Assembly: GCA_021014945.1 (NCBI GenBank)
Contig: MU266364.1
Span: 1 to 64,000 of the forward strand
Direction: 5' to 3'
Source of the DNA: Leucogyrophana mollusca
Taxonomy: Eukaryota > Basidiomycota > Agaricomycetes > Boletales
DNA: 64,000 nt
Shown here: piece by piece, positions 45,762 through 57,600 of the stretch
How positions within the stretch are numbered: the stretch's first letter is position 1
Layout of the letters: each line of letters begins with the position of its first letter
Position numbers and translations under genes: made by a program
Notes under the pieces: model-generated
The model's database searches: none
The model's input: only the letters and a program-made list of their open reading frames with translations
Told to the model about the DNA's origin: nothing

Positions 45762-47356
45762 TTAAGGCAGGAACGCCCTGAAACCGAAGAGAGCAGTTGT
45801 AACCACGCTGAAAAGGCCCATCACCACCTCCTTTGATCCCATCACCCGCTGCAGACCGGCGGCAGCTGAAGAGGTAGTGGCCGGGGCCACAGCTGTGATT
45901 GATGGATTGCCAGAGTTGGTCGAGGAGTTGGACGCTGAGTACGCGCGGATGTACTGAATCTCAAAGTATGCGTCATCATACCGCGGACTTCCGGGGCCGA
46001 AAACGTTGTCCGCAGTCTGGATTGAACACGGGAACCTCAGGTATGATGGCACAGTAGAAGGGAAACGAGGCACGCACGCAATTACCTGTAGGTGTGGTGT
46101 GGCAGGTGGATTGATAGACGCTCTGGAGGCCCGCCCTGCGAATCAACGGCGAATTGGTTAACACAAGGTTAGGGGGCAAGGATATTGCCGTACCAGTCAC
46201 CGCAGAGGGTTATATCTATGACCAGCTGCTGAGCACCAAAGAATTTGCTGATGTCACAGCTTGAAGAGGGGTAGGCACCGGATGGTGGACCCCAAGTTGA
46301 CGTATCCATAGGAGAAGCAGAGGTTGCCTGTTTGATCGCGTCGGGTATGTCTGCTCGCTGGAAGGATCCCCATTAATACTTGATTTTGCCGCAAGGAGGC
46401 GTCAAGAAGATCGCTTACGCTCCAAAACCACATGCTAGATCAAAACACCGTATAAAAATTTGTCAAATCTGTTAAATAGGGGCCACACACTATATCCCAG
46501 ACACATCAAACTGCGCAGCGAAGACGCCGCCCTGGGCAGCTGCGAAGCCCGCACCATAACTATTTGGTTTTTTTTCGACGACGGTACACCCTGCGCCTTG
46601 ACTGCAGTCGGTGACGCCGGAGGTCCCTGTTTGATCCTGTGGAGTAGTGTGGCTGCAGCCGGGTTGCGAATGCAAGGCCATCTGATTGGTGGTCATCAAG
46701 TTGACACCCTCAACAATGTCAATCTCTCCATCACTAGGCCAATTTGCGCCCTTGGTCCAAATCTACGCCATGTAAGTTTATTACATGAAGAGAGAAAGGG
46801 AAACAAAGTCTAGCATACCGATGGCCAGACCTAGCAGAACGTTGAGATTTCAGAATAACGGTGGAATGTAATCGAACAGCCAATAGGCTCACAGAACAGC
46901 CGAAAGGCATGTGAAGTGCATCGATGATAAACAAACTGCCGACACCGTAAAAGTCAATGGACTCGATTCGAACCTAAGTGGAGTCAGTAGATGATCACGC
47001 ATTTGAGAGTGCCAGTGAGAACACAGTACCGAGTTCCTCTTGTTCATATAGACGACGTTTGTTGCATTGTCCACCTTGATGATCGCGTTGTTTGTGCCAC
47101 TACGAACGTATGCCAGCTGTTGGGACGAGGCATCCTGCTGGTCGATGTAATTCACGTCTCCTGCGAATATCTCATGGGTTCAATAGAACATCCTTTACAA
47201 TCCGGAAAGAAACGCACCATTCGTCAAGTTGTCCCAGTTGGCGATAAAGTTCCAGCCAGAAAAGAAGTTCTGCCCTGAATACTCTCGGGTAAGATGATAA
47301 GATGCGCCTGCAAGGCGGAGGAGGGCGAGGCACGAGAGGGCAAATCCAAGCTTCAT
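45762..47356 (-). CDS. GH16 endo-beta-glucanase, secreted with GPI-type tail
   Basis: Nine exons: 47356-47218, 47160-47030, 46973-46893, 46830-46819, 46762-46491, 46434-46419, 46357-46194, 46135-46078 and 46016-45762, giving 375 aa. GH16 enzymes of this type cut beta-1,3 or mixed beta-1,3(4)-glucans. The signal peptide is MKLGFALSCLALLRLAGA. The catalytic signature is GEIDIVEG, with both Glu of the ExDxxE motif present. Other family blocks are FFSGWNFIANWDNLTN, IKVDNATNVVYMNKR, VRIESIDFYGVGSLFIIDAL, NQMALHSQPGC, KPNSYGAGFAAAQGGVF, and GSPRYDDAYFEIQYIRAY. Exon 4 is a 12-nt micro-exon encoding VWPS. The C-terminus is a Ser-rich stretch then a hydrophobic end (VVMGLFSVVTTALFGF), typical of GPI anchoring, so it probably remodels the fungus's own cell wall. 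Confidence 0.9.
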
Positions 47357-48058
47357 CTTTCTTCCAACGTTTAACGAGGCAAATGTGCGGCGGGTGATGG
47401 TAGTTTGAATATTTTCTTCATCTTCGCGACGAACTTGGAGTCTTTCGCTAGGACTGGTCTAGACTAAATCTAAGACTGACATGCATGCTGACCCCGGTGA
47501 CAGCTAGCCGTCGGTCGTCTGAAAAAACATGCTGAAGCCGTTGACCCGAATTTTAAAACAGAAACTTGGCTGGAAATACAGACTTTGTTCAGAACTCTAT
47601 GCACGCGATGCTGCTACAGTCCCTCATCCTCAAATGTTCTTGGCCCTCGGGCTTTCGCATTGTCAGGTGAGCATTGGATTTGTTCAGCAAGGTAGCAACA
47701 ATTGCGCAATAATATAACCCCGACGCCAAGGTGAGATCGTATTCCCGAGGTCCACAGTGGCTCATTTTCGGCCTCGGAGGTCGTTATAGACTGCATGGAA
47801 TCGGCATCTCGAAGAATTCCTCGACGGCCGCGATCACAGAGAAGAAACACGAGGTTCTTTCCGATACCCGCGGTCATCCAAAGAGCTGCTTTGTAGGCGC
47901 TTTTCAAATGAGCGCTTATCGATTCTTGGCCACATCCAGGAGTTACTTTGAACGACTTTGGGGTTTAGTTTCTCTGTCGCTTTGTCTTTGAGCAGAAACT
48001 CTTATCAGCCACCACCAGGACTCCATATTTTCGTCAACGGCAGGCCGTATCTCCGTCA
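47357..48058. other. Intergenic, no gene seen
   Basis: A 702-bp region upstream of GH16. ORFs at 47529-47717 and 47731-47991 show no motif. The GH16 promoter is expected here. Confidence 0.4.
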
Positions 48059-48467
48059 TTAAACAGGGCTGAACACAACGCACCCAAGGTGCTTGGAGCC
48101 TCCTGGAGGCCGTCTACTCTCATTTTCCTGCGGGACGCGGCTCGCTCCTTCGCCAACGCCCTTGAGCTTTCTTGCGAGGACTTCTGCACCATTCCTTCTG
48201 TGATCCTCTACCGATAGACGTGGACTAGATCTCAGATCAATTTCTCCTTCAGGCGATGGCTGTCGAAATGTTCGTTTTCCGCGTTTGATGCCTTGCGATG
48301 GTTTCTTGTTCGCTTTTGACACGTTCACAGTCATCTTTTGGCTCCGGGGAGTTTGCAGTGAGTGAGTTCGTCACACTCGTTTGATCTGGCTGACGTCTAT
48401 GACTTGCCTCGGCAACGTTGCGTTCCATGCTGCTATCCAAGGCACCGTCACCCACCTTTTTGGCCAT
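48059..48467 (-). CDS. Possible small basic protein
   Basis: A two-exon model, 48467-48375 and 48334-48059 with a short 40-nt intron, gives 122 aa: MAKKVGDGALDSSMERN at the start, then KANKKPSQGIKRGKRTFRQP and EGEIDLRSSPRLSVEDHRRN. It is Lys/Arg-rich and could be nuclear. No family is recognised, and the intron is shorter than usual here. It is divergent from the Zn2Cys6 gene at 390 bp. Confidence 0.35.
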
Positions 48468-48857
48468 GATTGGCCGATCGAGCCAACTTCATTCCACTTT
48501 CACAACGAGTAAGGTTACAGTGTCCTGGCTTGCACGTGTTCCGGCCGGAGACGATTGATGTCGGAGTCTACGAATATTGACTGCACTATCTCGTCCCAAT
48601 GTGGCCATTGAGTGTTCAAACTAGCCCGATATTTAAAATAACGATGCCGAACCACAAGATTGTTGGCTGTACAGGCTGTACATCTGGGAATACGTATTTG
48701 CGACTTTACGACCTTTGACTCCAGCAATGCGTTCCGCAGGAGCATCATAAATTGGCCAGGACATCCCTCACCTTCTCGCCAATCTATCCCTCTTGTTCTC
48801 TCTGCACGCCCTTCCTGTTCGCTGATTCTCTGATTCCCTACCCATAATTCCGCCATA

Positions 48858-49422
48858 ATGTCCTCGCAGGTACGCAGTCGCTCTTCGCGGCGGGCTCTCT
48901 ATCGACATCCCGTTACAGCCTACCAGCGGTCAGCAGAATAATATCAACCCCGGGGAGGGCGACACTAGCCCACGAGTGCCACGACGAACCGCGATGGCAT
49001 GTCAATTTTGTAGAGGTGGCGTTTCACTTTACTCGTGCGTTGCTACTTTCCGTCGGCTCACGAGTATCTCCTCCAGGGCGCAAGTTGAAGTGTGATGGCA
49101 GCCGACCAAGCTGTGGAAATTGCAATCGTCGGGGTTATCCATGTGTTTATACACCAGTGTAAGGATACGATATCTTCTCTGGATGATGGTCATTGATGGT
49201 CCCTGTATTAGCTCTGAACAGCAAAAATAGATGCCAACGCCCCGCTATACCCGTTGCTTTCTTACTTCATGTAGCTCTGAGTCTGATCGAACCCATTATG
49301 TTCTCGTTGAGCGGAACTCTTCTCCCGATCATGGGCCTACTTCGTTCCCTCCTCGAGCGACTCCATCGCGGAGTGTTCGAATGGAATGGCGCAATCCGGT
49401 AGACCTTTGTAGATATACATAG
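48858..49422 (+). CDS. Short Zn(II)2Cys6 binuclear-cluster protein
   Basis: Four exons: 48858-48869, 48919-49015, 49077-49158 and 49275-49422, giving 112 aa. The fungal zinc cluster reads MACQFCRGRKLKCDG then RPSCGNCNRRGYPCVY, that is C-x2-C-x6-C-x6-C-x2-C-x6-C, all six Cys present, with the usual basic residues for DNA contact. The tail is Ser/Pro/Arg-rich (SSPDHGPTSFPPRATPSRSV). There is no fungal-specific transcription factor middle homology domain. The border of the last exon (49275) was chosen because it gives a protein-like tail; other acceptors at 49218-49226 give unlikely sequence. It is either a naturally short regulator or a gene truncated after its DNA-binding domain. Confidence 0.65.
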
Positions 49423-51837
49423 ACTACTATGCACGGTTGGATAATACAAGCAATCTATTATATTGTTCGACACCCTACCTGTTCTACTCGCGTGCTGGCC
49501 CGGAACTGTTCGGTCGCGATCACCTCGGGGAAAGTGGCTCGGCGTCGAGAAATATAACCGTTGACCAGCTAAACATGTTGTCTGCATTGAAGAAGCGTAG
49601 AAGCGACCAACGATGTCTGGCTCTGAAAACCTGTGCTCAGGGTCATATCCCTCGCGACTTTCATTCTCATCATCACGGAAATAATAGGACAGCGATCAAA
49701 GATAGTGATGTACCAAATAATGAAGGTTAGCCAATAGTGATTTTACTGACTGCCTGGAAAAGGGCCCATGGAAGAGTATGGGAGGCAGTACATCTGGACA
49801 GATCGTTGCTTCTACGTTTTAAATAGTGGTGGTGATATCAGTGGCCACAAAAACCGCGATATGATAGCTGATTCCACTGAAGATGACGCTTATGAGCTGG
49901 AAATGACATCTAGAAGCGGACCCTGTAACTATAACGAGCAAGGGGAATGACATGGGCGGCGAGATAGATGACAGATATCTTTGCCAAACGATCGAAGCTT
50001 CAAGTGACATCCACAGATCAGACGATATATACCACTTAGCGTTGAAGATTGGCCCAAAAAGGCGGCGCACCGGTCGCGATGGCTGGATGGCCCCAACGAA
50101 TATCACGGCAGCTGGCCTGCAACCGCGGCACGAACGCTCCGCGAGTATGAGATTCGACACCTCGAAGTACGAGATACACTTTAGCCGCATTGCTCCGAGG
50201 TAAAGTGTTCTCGTACGTTCCCATGTCACGTACACGCGCTCTGGTAGAAGCACTGCCTGGCGCCGAATTTGCGTCGGCGAGAGTTCGCGATCCCACACTG
50301 GCATCCAGCGACATTTTACCAGTCTAGCAGCAACAACGATAATCGGTCTGTTAATAGACCGTATCGACGGAGGCCTGGAAAGGACGTAATAATTTGGCAC
50401 GATGAAGGGTGGCGAATGATTTCATTACTTGCTTATTTGACACCAACCTGATTTTCTGCGACCTTGACGGATCCAAAATTCTTCTAAGGGTACTCTGACC
50501 CGAGGAATGGTAAGAGAGGCGTGACGTCGGAGTAGGCTGGTAGTGGCGTGCTTCAGTGAACTAATATTGCCGAGGCGCCAACGGACGGGGTGCTTCTGGC
50601 TTGCGGCAGTTGTTGGAAAGTGGAGTTAGACAACTGCTGAGTTGCGGGAATGGGTCCGTCAATGGGAGCGAGTTCTCCTGAAGTGATAGTAGAGCCACGG
50701 ATGGCGAGAAAGGTATGGGCGAAGGGCGTGGCAGGTCTTGTGTTGTATTGCAGCGGGCCAGGCGTGATCAGATCGGATGATAAGTGGAGCGCAAGAAGAA
50801 GGGTAGGCTAAGCCACGACGACAAGCGAAGCTTAATGTTGCAAGAGTCGTAGCCCAATGGAAAGTCAACGATTGCACGTTGAGTCTGGAAGGGTTCTTCG
50901 GGAAGATGACTTGCGGCAGCAAGCAGCCGATCAAACATCCTCTATCCGGAGCGAAAGGCCTGGGCGTTTGGAAATGGATCGAAAGAGATGCATTTTTTCG
51001 TCGCTGAAATTCACGCGGAACGTCAGCTGGTAGCAGGGCAAGGGCTGTTGATCTCACGTTCTATGATGCATCCATATCCCACTCGGCTTAAAGTCATGCC
51101 CGGGCATTAGCGAGGAGGTTTTTTCTGATCAATCGACTGGACACGATACAGCGTATAGTGAGATGCTCGTGGTCTCTGGATGGAATCACAACGATGCCAG
51201 TGTGCGGGTCTGAGGCCGGCAGCAACGTGTGATTTGTACCTGAGGACTTCTGCAGGGTCTTCGTAAGATAAGCATCTTTCCTCATCCTTCACTCGAACTC
51301 GGTAGAGCAAAAAGGCCGTGCATCGTGGATGAACCTGCTGCTATCGCCACCGGTATATCGCGCGAAATACTGCCCGCAAATTTCGCAACCGAAGATGCAT
51401 ATGGTCAGTCGGATATTCGGAAACTAAGCGTGATAGAGTCAGCGTTTTCTGAGTGGTTGTGCACTCGGTGTCACGGTTGCCTGGTTGAACATGATTTAAG
51501 ATGCAAGGGCACGAAAGTTTGAGCACTGAACATATTTTAAAAATTGGTATTGACCACGTACCCACCAACGACAGTTGATCTCATAATAATCTGGTCTTGG
51601 AAGTTAAAACTAACCGTTAACTTGGAGTTTTGCATCATATATGACCATCCTAGTTCACAGTTGATGTGGCTAACTCGGTGAGAGCGCTTGGGGACTTAAG
51701 GTTGAATATACCAAACGCATATAACTTACAAGTCCAGTGTAATCCAAGTCAATCCAAGTATACACTTTACGTTTCTTCTTCGCCTACATTCGTGGGACCT
51801 GATTTATTTACTTTTCATACGTTGGATGCCAGCCTAG
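49423..51837. other. 2.4 kb with no supported gene
   Basis: Several open stretches occur (49437-49730, 49768-49950, 49952-50203 on the plus strand; 49819-50400 on the minus strand, without an ATG at its start). None has a motif. Remnants of a longer transcription-factor gene downstream of the zinc cluster are conceivable but I could not connect them. Confidence 0.35.
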
Positions 51838-52989
51838 ATGTTGTCTGCTTACCTCCTGCCAGGACCTTCTGAAGCATACTATGTTCCTGACTTCGTCACT
51901 CCAGAGGAAGAAGCATATTTACTACGCAAGGTGAGTAGTAAGAGCCTGAAGCCGGTCATATTGTTCTCATGACGATCGTCGGCTGGAGTAGATCGAAGAG
52001 ACACCCAGGCAAAAGTGGAAAACCTTAGGAAACCGCAGGTGCGGAGTGCGCCCCCGATTGTGTACATGCAACTAACCTTACAATCCTCACACACCCTCCG
52101 CTGGTATCTCGCAGGCTCCAGATATGGGGCATGTCGCATTTCTGCTGAAAATTTGACCAGCCTGAGCTAACCTTGAATCTTTGATTATTACCTTCTAGGG
52201 GGTGAAGTCCTACAACGAAGCACTCTCTTTCGTCAAGAAATGCCGTCATTTTTGAGCCATTAGTACTGCCTCCCCTTGTCCTGTCAAGGTCGCTCGCTCA
52301 CTCCAAATGACCTAGCCCCGACATCTTGGGACGGCTTAGAGCAACAAAGGCTTTTGAATGCTCTCCTCATCAGGGCCCTAATCATGTTATACTGAATGAA
52401 GTGCGTCGAGGTCCAGCCATAGGCACCTGATGTGTCTCTGACTTCAAAATCGCTTTCAGTATATGCCAGGACAAGGCATTATGGTAAGGCCATTTTTCGA
52501 GACTATAACCAGATAAGCCTGACCGTATGTCGTGTCAAGCCCCATGAAGACGGGCCTTCGTATCATCCTGTCGTCGCTACCCTGTCCTTAGGCTCCCATG
52601 CCGTCTTTCACTACTACCGATATAAAGGTGACGAGCTAAGCGACAAGGCTTTCAGTTCCTCGACCGGGAAAGGTCGCGCAATTGACCCAAACCCTGTCCT
52701 GTCTGTTCTACTGGAGCCCCGCAGTGTTATAATCACCACTGGTGCCTTGTATACATCACACTTGCATGGCATCGAAGAAATCGGCGTCGACGCCTTTAGG
52801 GGCAACAATATGACCCCATTGTCCAGCGGGAATGAAGCTCCTATTGCCAACTCGGAAATAGTCCGAGACCCAGAAATGAGAAGTATACTTCAGGGCGGCG
52901 GCGAACTCAAACGGAACCCTCGATATAGTTTGACCTGCAGAGATGTGGAAAAGGTAGCGGGCACGAGGTCATTAATGTCCATTCACTAG
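51838..52989 (+). CDS. AlkB-like 2-oxoglutarate/Fe(II) dioxygenase, ALKBH6 type
   Basis: Seven exons: 51838-51930, 51992-52038, 52115-52128, 52199-52262, 52316-52400, 52460-52483 and 52540-52989, giving 258 aa. The order of blocks follows ALKBH6: [85 protein letters not shown], and RYSLTCRDVEKV. The iron ligands are visible: His-x-Asp in PHEDG (about residues 111 and 113) and the distal His in YTSHLHGI (about 185). The Arg residues of RYSLTCR would bind 2-oxoglutarate. ALKBH6 is thought to act on nucleic acid; its substrate is not settled. The third intron (52129-52198) uses a GC donor, needed to give the conserved WGG. Exons of 14 and 24 nt are present. Confidence 0.88.
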
Positions 52990-53212
52990 AAGTTCGAAGT
53001 TATACCATTCAGGACAAAACTCTACCTACATGAGGAAAGCTTCAAGGTCCGTGGATAGTTCTCGTCCACAATGTTTAGCACTTTACGATGAGTTTGGTGG
53101 TACATATACAATGGTTTACGCAGGGGTGTGATATCCAACAGTGCCGATCCCCAGATTCTATTTCTGACGTCAGTTCAAACCACTCCTCGAGTCCATAGTC
53201 CATGATCCCCTT

Positions 53213-54054
53213 TCAAGCAGTTTTCTCCTTGAAGGCGACGGACACTTCTACGCGTTCAAAATTCCCGAAAGCAGGCGCAATCCGTGAATCTTGGGTGACC
53301 TTCTCGAAGAAAGCGATGATATGAGGGAATGTAGCTCTTTCAGCAGCACCTAGGGTTACACCAACGGTGCGTCCAATGGTCGCTGCCAACGTGACATCCG
53401 CGAGAGTGATGCTCTCGTTAATGAGGAAGGTGTGCGTCGAAAGGTACGCCTCAAGGTAGTTTAATCCCCGAAGCTGGTTCTTGACTAGGACGTCGTGGGC
53501 CTGATAGGCACCGTGTCAGAGAGCGTAAATACATTGCGGTCAAGTGGTACTCACGGCTTTGTTATAGTCCCCAGTCATGCCCTCCACCAACGCGTATACA
53601 CGGTCAGTATAGTTTTGTATCTCGGTTTCCGCAAAGTGAATCCATTGGTCGATCTTGGCGGCCTCTTCGATGGACGAACCGAGGAGACCAGACTCCGGGG
53701 CAACCGATGAGACTGACAAAGGAGCTACGTTATACAGACCGCACAGTACCGGAAAATTTGCAAGACACTCACGGTAACGTGCGATGGCAGCACCCTCGGT
53801 CAGCGTGAAACCGTCCTTCCTCTCAAAGGCGGGAATCTTTCCCAAGGGAAACTTGGTCAAAAACTCGGGGGACTTGTTTGTTACCCCAAATTCGAAAGGC
53901 GCGATCTCTAACTCGAGGCCAGCGATAGCAGCGACCGCTTGTATCTATCCAAACAAGCGCGTTAGGAGAGGGCGGGCAGATCCCCGTGATTGTGACGTAC
54001 AACTTTGGTCTGGCGCTGCCTGCGATCACCATAGAAGGTACCAGTTGGGGCCAT
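53213..54054 (-). CDS. Glutathione S-transferase, eEF1B gamma N-domain type
   Basis: Four exons: 54054-54004, 53944-53773, 53724-53555 and 53500-53213, giving 226 aa. It has the GST-N fold (VAAIAGLELEIAPFEFG, then LTKFPLGKIPAFERKDGFTL) and the GST-C fold (APESGLLGSSIEEAAKIDQW and THTFLINESITLADVTLAAT). These are the same blocks as in eEF1B gamma at 63.0 kb (FPHGKIPAFEGENGFTL, APNSGLLGNS, TRTFLVGERITLADLTAAA). All three introns lie at the same places and in the same phases. It stops right after the GST part (FKEKTA-stop) and so lacks the eEF1B gamma C-terminal domain. It probably arose by duplication of the eEF1B gamma front half. It may act as a detoxifying GST; a role in translation is unlikely but not excluded. 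Confidence 0.88.
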
Positions 54055-54630
54055 GTTGCAGATGAAATGCGATGCGAAGAAGTGAAGAATCGATGGTGGT
54101 GTTGACGATGCTACTGCGTGACGTCGGGGCGAGTGAGATTTTATAGTCAGACATCTCTAGGAAGTGTTACGTCACGCACGGCAAGTTCTGCTCTGGATCT
54201 GTAAGCCGCCCCGCATACCATCATTTGGCGATATTCCGTCGACTCGGAAATCACATTGCTTTGAAATCTGCCAACACCGAGCATCAGTGACACTTATCAG
54301 TAATCAGTTGCGCAGGGTAAGACCATGAATAACTTTCGAGGATACGCGAGACTCACGCATAGTAAAACTCAAGGGAGAACCTTGCTAGCCGGCGAGCCAC
54401 CAGACTGTTCAACACGCCACAAAAAGCTTTGAAAATTTTGAAGGTACTCAAGTAGGAAGCAAGTGATACGTCACACGATCATTCGATGTCAGTTGTGCAG
54501 CTTCTCTGCCTTAGTAATATAGACATTTGATGACTGGGTAAGCTCGCCTTGATGAATAAGGTCTAAACTGGCTGTTTACTAATCTGGCTGCTGCTCACAA
54601 AGCAACGGCTCGATCGATGTAAACCGTAGG
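54055..54630. other. Intergenic, no gene seen
   Basis: A 576-bp region between the GST start and the 3' end of GH115 copy B, holding the GST promoter. No supported ORF. Confidence 0.4.
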
Positions 54631-57600
54631 TTACACTGTCATACTCTCCGGAGGGCCAAGGTAACTTGGCACAAGGCCTCCAGTATCTATCCCATGGGGC
54701 ATGTGAGCATGATGTCTACGCAGTTTAAGGTTACTGTGATTACTCACCGATGACAATCTTTTCTACAATGACTGCGGGCTCAACCATCCAAATCTATGCA
54801 CCAGTCACATGTAAGCGAGAGATGCACCCACGGAAAGCCTGCTCACCTTGAGTATATGTGCACCAGGATATGCGGTAAAGTTTGTAACAACAGGGACGAT
54901 ATTAGTTGCTGCAAATCCATCCATGCCATTCCAGGCGTCCGGAAGTTCGCCCGGAGCAGCAGGAGGGATGAAGTATTCCGTTTGTGGAGTTTCAGAATCG
55001 ACTTGGATAGCAAAGGCGATCGGGCGATCGTCCCCATTCGCATTCAAGGACGGTGCAACGTATGTCGTGATAGTGATGTTGCCAGCTTGTCCTATCGTAT
55101 TAAAATTGTAGAAGTCGTATTCCCTGTAAGCCAGATTAAGTGAAGGCGGCCGAAACGAACGAGAGCCATCGTCAACGCACACATGAGGTCCTGCTCCCGC
55201 CGTGAAGTTCGTCCCATTATCAGCCATACGTGGCCAAGGGGTAATTCCTGAGAGCGTCCTCCCATAGCCAGGCAGCTCGATCCACGAAATGCCAGCGACC
55301 GACGTGTTACTCGTAGTGTGTGCCTGAAAGCATATCTTTTAAAGAGGTCCGTCATTATACCATCAGCTTGATCACATACTGCTTCAATGGAAATCACGCC
55401 ATCTCCCTCAACAAAACCTCGTTCATTGAAACGTCAGTTGCGTTGAGATGGATATGCCGAAGTAAGTCACCTGAGAATCCTTCAGATGGTACGGTATGAT
55501 TGGCAATAAAAGTGATCGGGACATTCAGCAGGGGTTGGCCTTGGGCCGTCGCATTGAAATTGATCACTGCGGTTTCGGCACCAGTAACTTGACTCCAGTC
55601 GTTCACGCTAATATAGACGCGTTGCTCTGGAGCCAAAAGTGAGATAGAGCCCGCGGTAACCGAAAACTCAAGCCAGCTCGCGTTGCTGGTCACAGTGAAA
55701 TCGAACGGAATAGGCCCGCCGGCTCCAACGTCGACATAGCTATTTTGGAATGGCACGTAGGGATCAAAAGTCATCGTAGGGTTCGGACAACTGTAGCCCT
55801 GAGCACAGTCGTTCATATTATCCCCAGGCCTGCACGCTGTTAAAGCGAAGCACACTCTGGAGGATATACCAGTAACATACCATGCACCCAGGCTCTTCTC
55901 TGGAACAATCCTCATGACTCCCGCTATCGAAGACTTTCGCGACTGCACCCACGTCACGAACGGCATCCTGTGCATGCAACCATTAGCTGGTAGATGTTGA
56001 GATGACCCGAAGAACGTACGTGTCCTGCATAGGTTGCTGCCAGTAGTAATACATGATATGTGTCTGATCCATCATGCTGGAATACTATTAAGAACAACAT
56101 TCAAAACCTTTGTTGGGACACTCACTGATCCCATTTCCCTGTTGAGAACGAGTCATTACACACATCAACTAGAGAAACGCTACGTGCGTACCATCCAGTA
56201 TGGTGTGGTATTCCAGTTCAAGGTCATAATCTTTCTGGAACAAGCTTTGCACTTGGGTTGCATAGTCGTTGGCGCTAACCCTGGCCTGCGAGGCGTACAG
56301 ATTGTTCTACAACGTTCAGATCAGTAAAACTGGCTCCAGTTGGGATCAAAGGAAGCTTGGGCATTCAGACGACGTGGCTGGGTATGGCACCCGACGGGGG
56401 AGGTACAGAGCGAAATAAAACGTACAATTCCAGCGTAAATCCACATAGTCGCCACCGTGTGGCTTGCTTCGACGGGGTGCTGAACAAGCTGGAAGAAAGC
56501 GGGCTTCATCGCAAGGGATACAGTGTTATATATTGCGGTGGAAGATTCAAGGACGGTGTTCCATTCTTCAAGCATAATTTCCGCCCTGAGATTAGCAGAT
56601 GAGCATCAAGCCTTTCTGCCGAGGTGACACCCATGACTTACTCTCGGTAGTTGGTTAAGCTGTACGTTGTGCCATTGAGCATTTCTGGCTTCCTCCTTGA
56701 GTTATATCTGGATACATTGGCGATGATGTCGGCGATAGTCCCAGAGTCCGATTCGGACAAAGCGAATTCTCGCTGCGCCCAGGTGGAGACAAAGGTGTTC
56801 AGGTTGTCGGGAGTCCAGATAGAAGAGTTCCACCCATAGGTGATGAAGAACTCCGTTTGCATTTCGTACGGTTTGAGATCACCGACGTTTAAAATCCAGA
56901 TACGCACAGCGTCGCGATCCACAGCCAATGACATTTGATCGAAGGTCTTGGTGTGGACGTGAACACAGACACTGGGACCGAGACAATAGACAGACCTTGG
57001 TCATTTGCGAGCTCTGTTTTGTTGTGTTCATAAGAATTAAGAGATGTAAAGGAGGTCACTCACAGTTATCCACTTGTAGTCTCGCATGGCACCGACCTGA
57101 TCTGGGATCAGACCAAGCGCAGGAGGGAATGATATCACGAACCAGGTCGTACTTTTTGCAGTAATTAGCTTTTCATTCCGGGAGGGTGACAAAGAACTCA
57201 CATGGTAATAGACACCAGCGCCTCCTGACCTATTGCGTTCGTTATATAGAGGGAACCTTTCAATGTTCCCAAAACTAGACAAGGAATGTCAGATACCGGA
57301 AAGAGGAGCAACGGGGAATGGCCCACAGATCATCCGCCCAGAGTAAAGTCACATCATCCGGGACTTGCAAACCTTCTTCATAGTACGCAAGAACTTCTTG
57401 GTCTATGCAAGTCAAAGGTTGGCTTAGCTCTACGAGACGACAACGTGAACGCTCACATAGGCACCACATCTGAGGTATCGTGGTAATATTGGTTCCGTTG
57501 TTGACATCTGACAAAAGTTGCCTCTGATCTCCGATAACTTGTTGGAGCAGCGCAACATTTGTGGTTGGAGACATGGGCACTGGAAACCACATACCGTTTC

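Noticed and set aside
49819..50400. 193-codon open frame on the minus strand
   Set aside because: It begins with GTG rather than ATG, has no recognisable motif, and its composition is not protein-like. Treated as chance.
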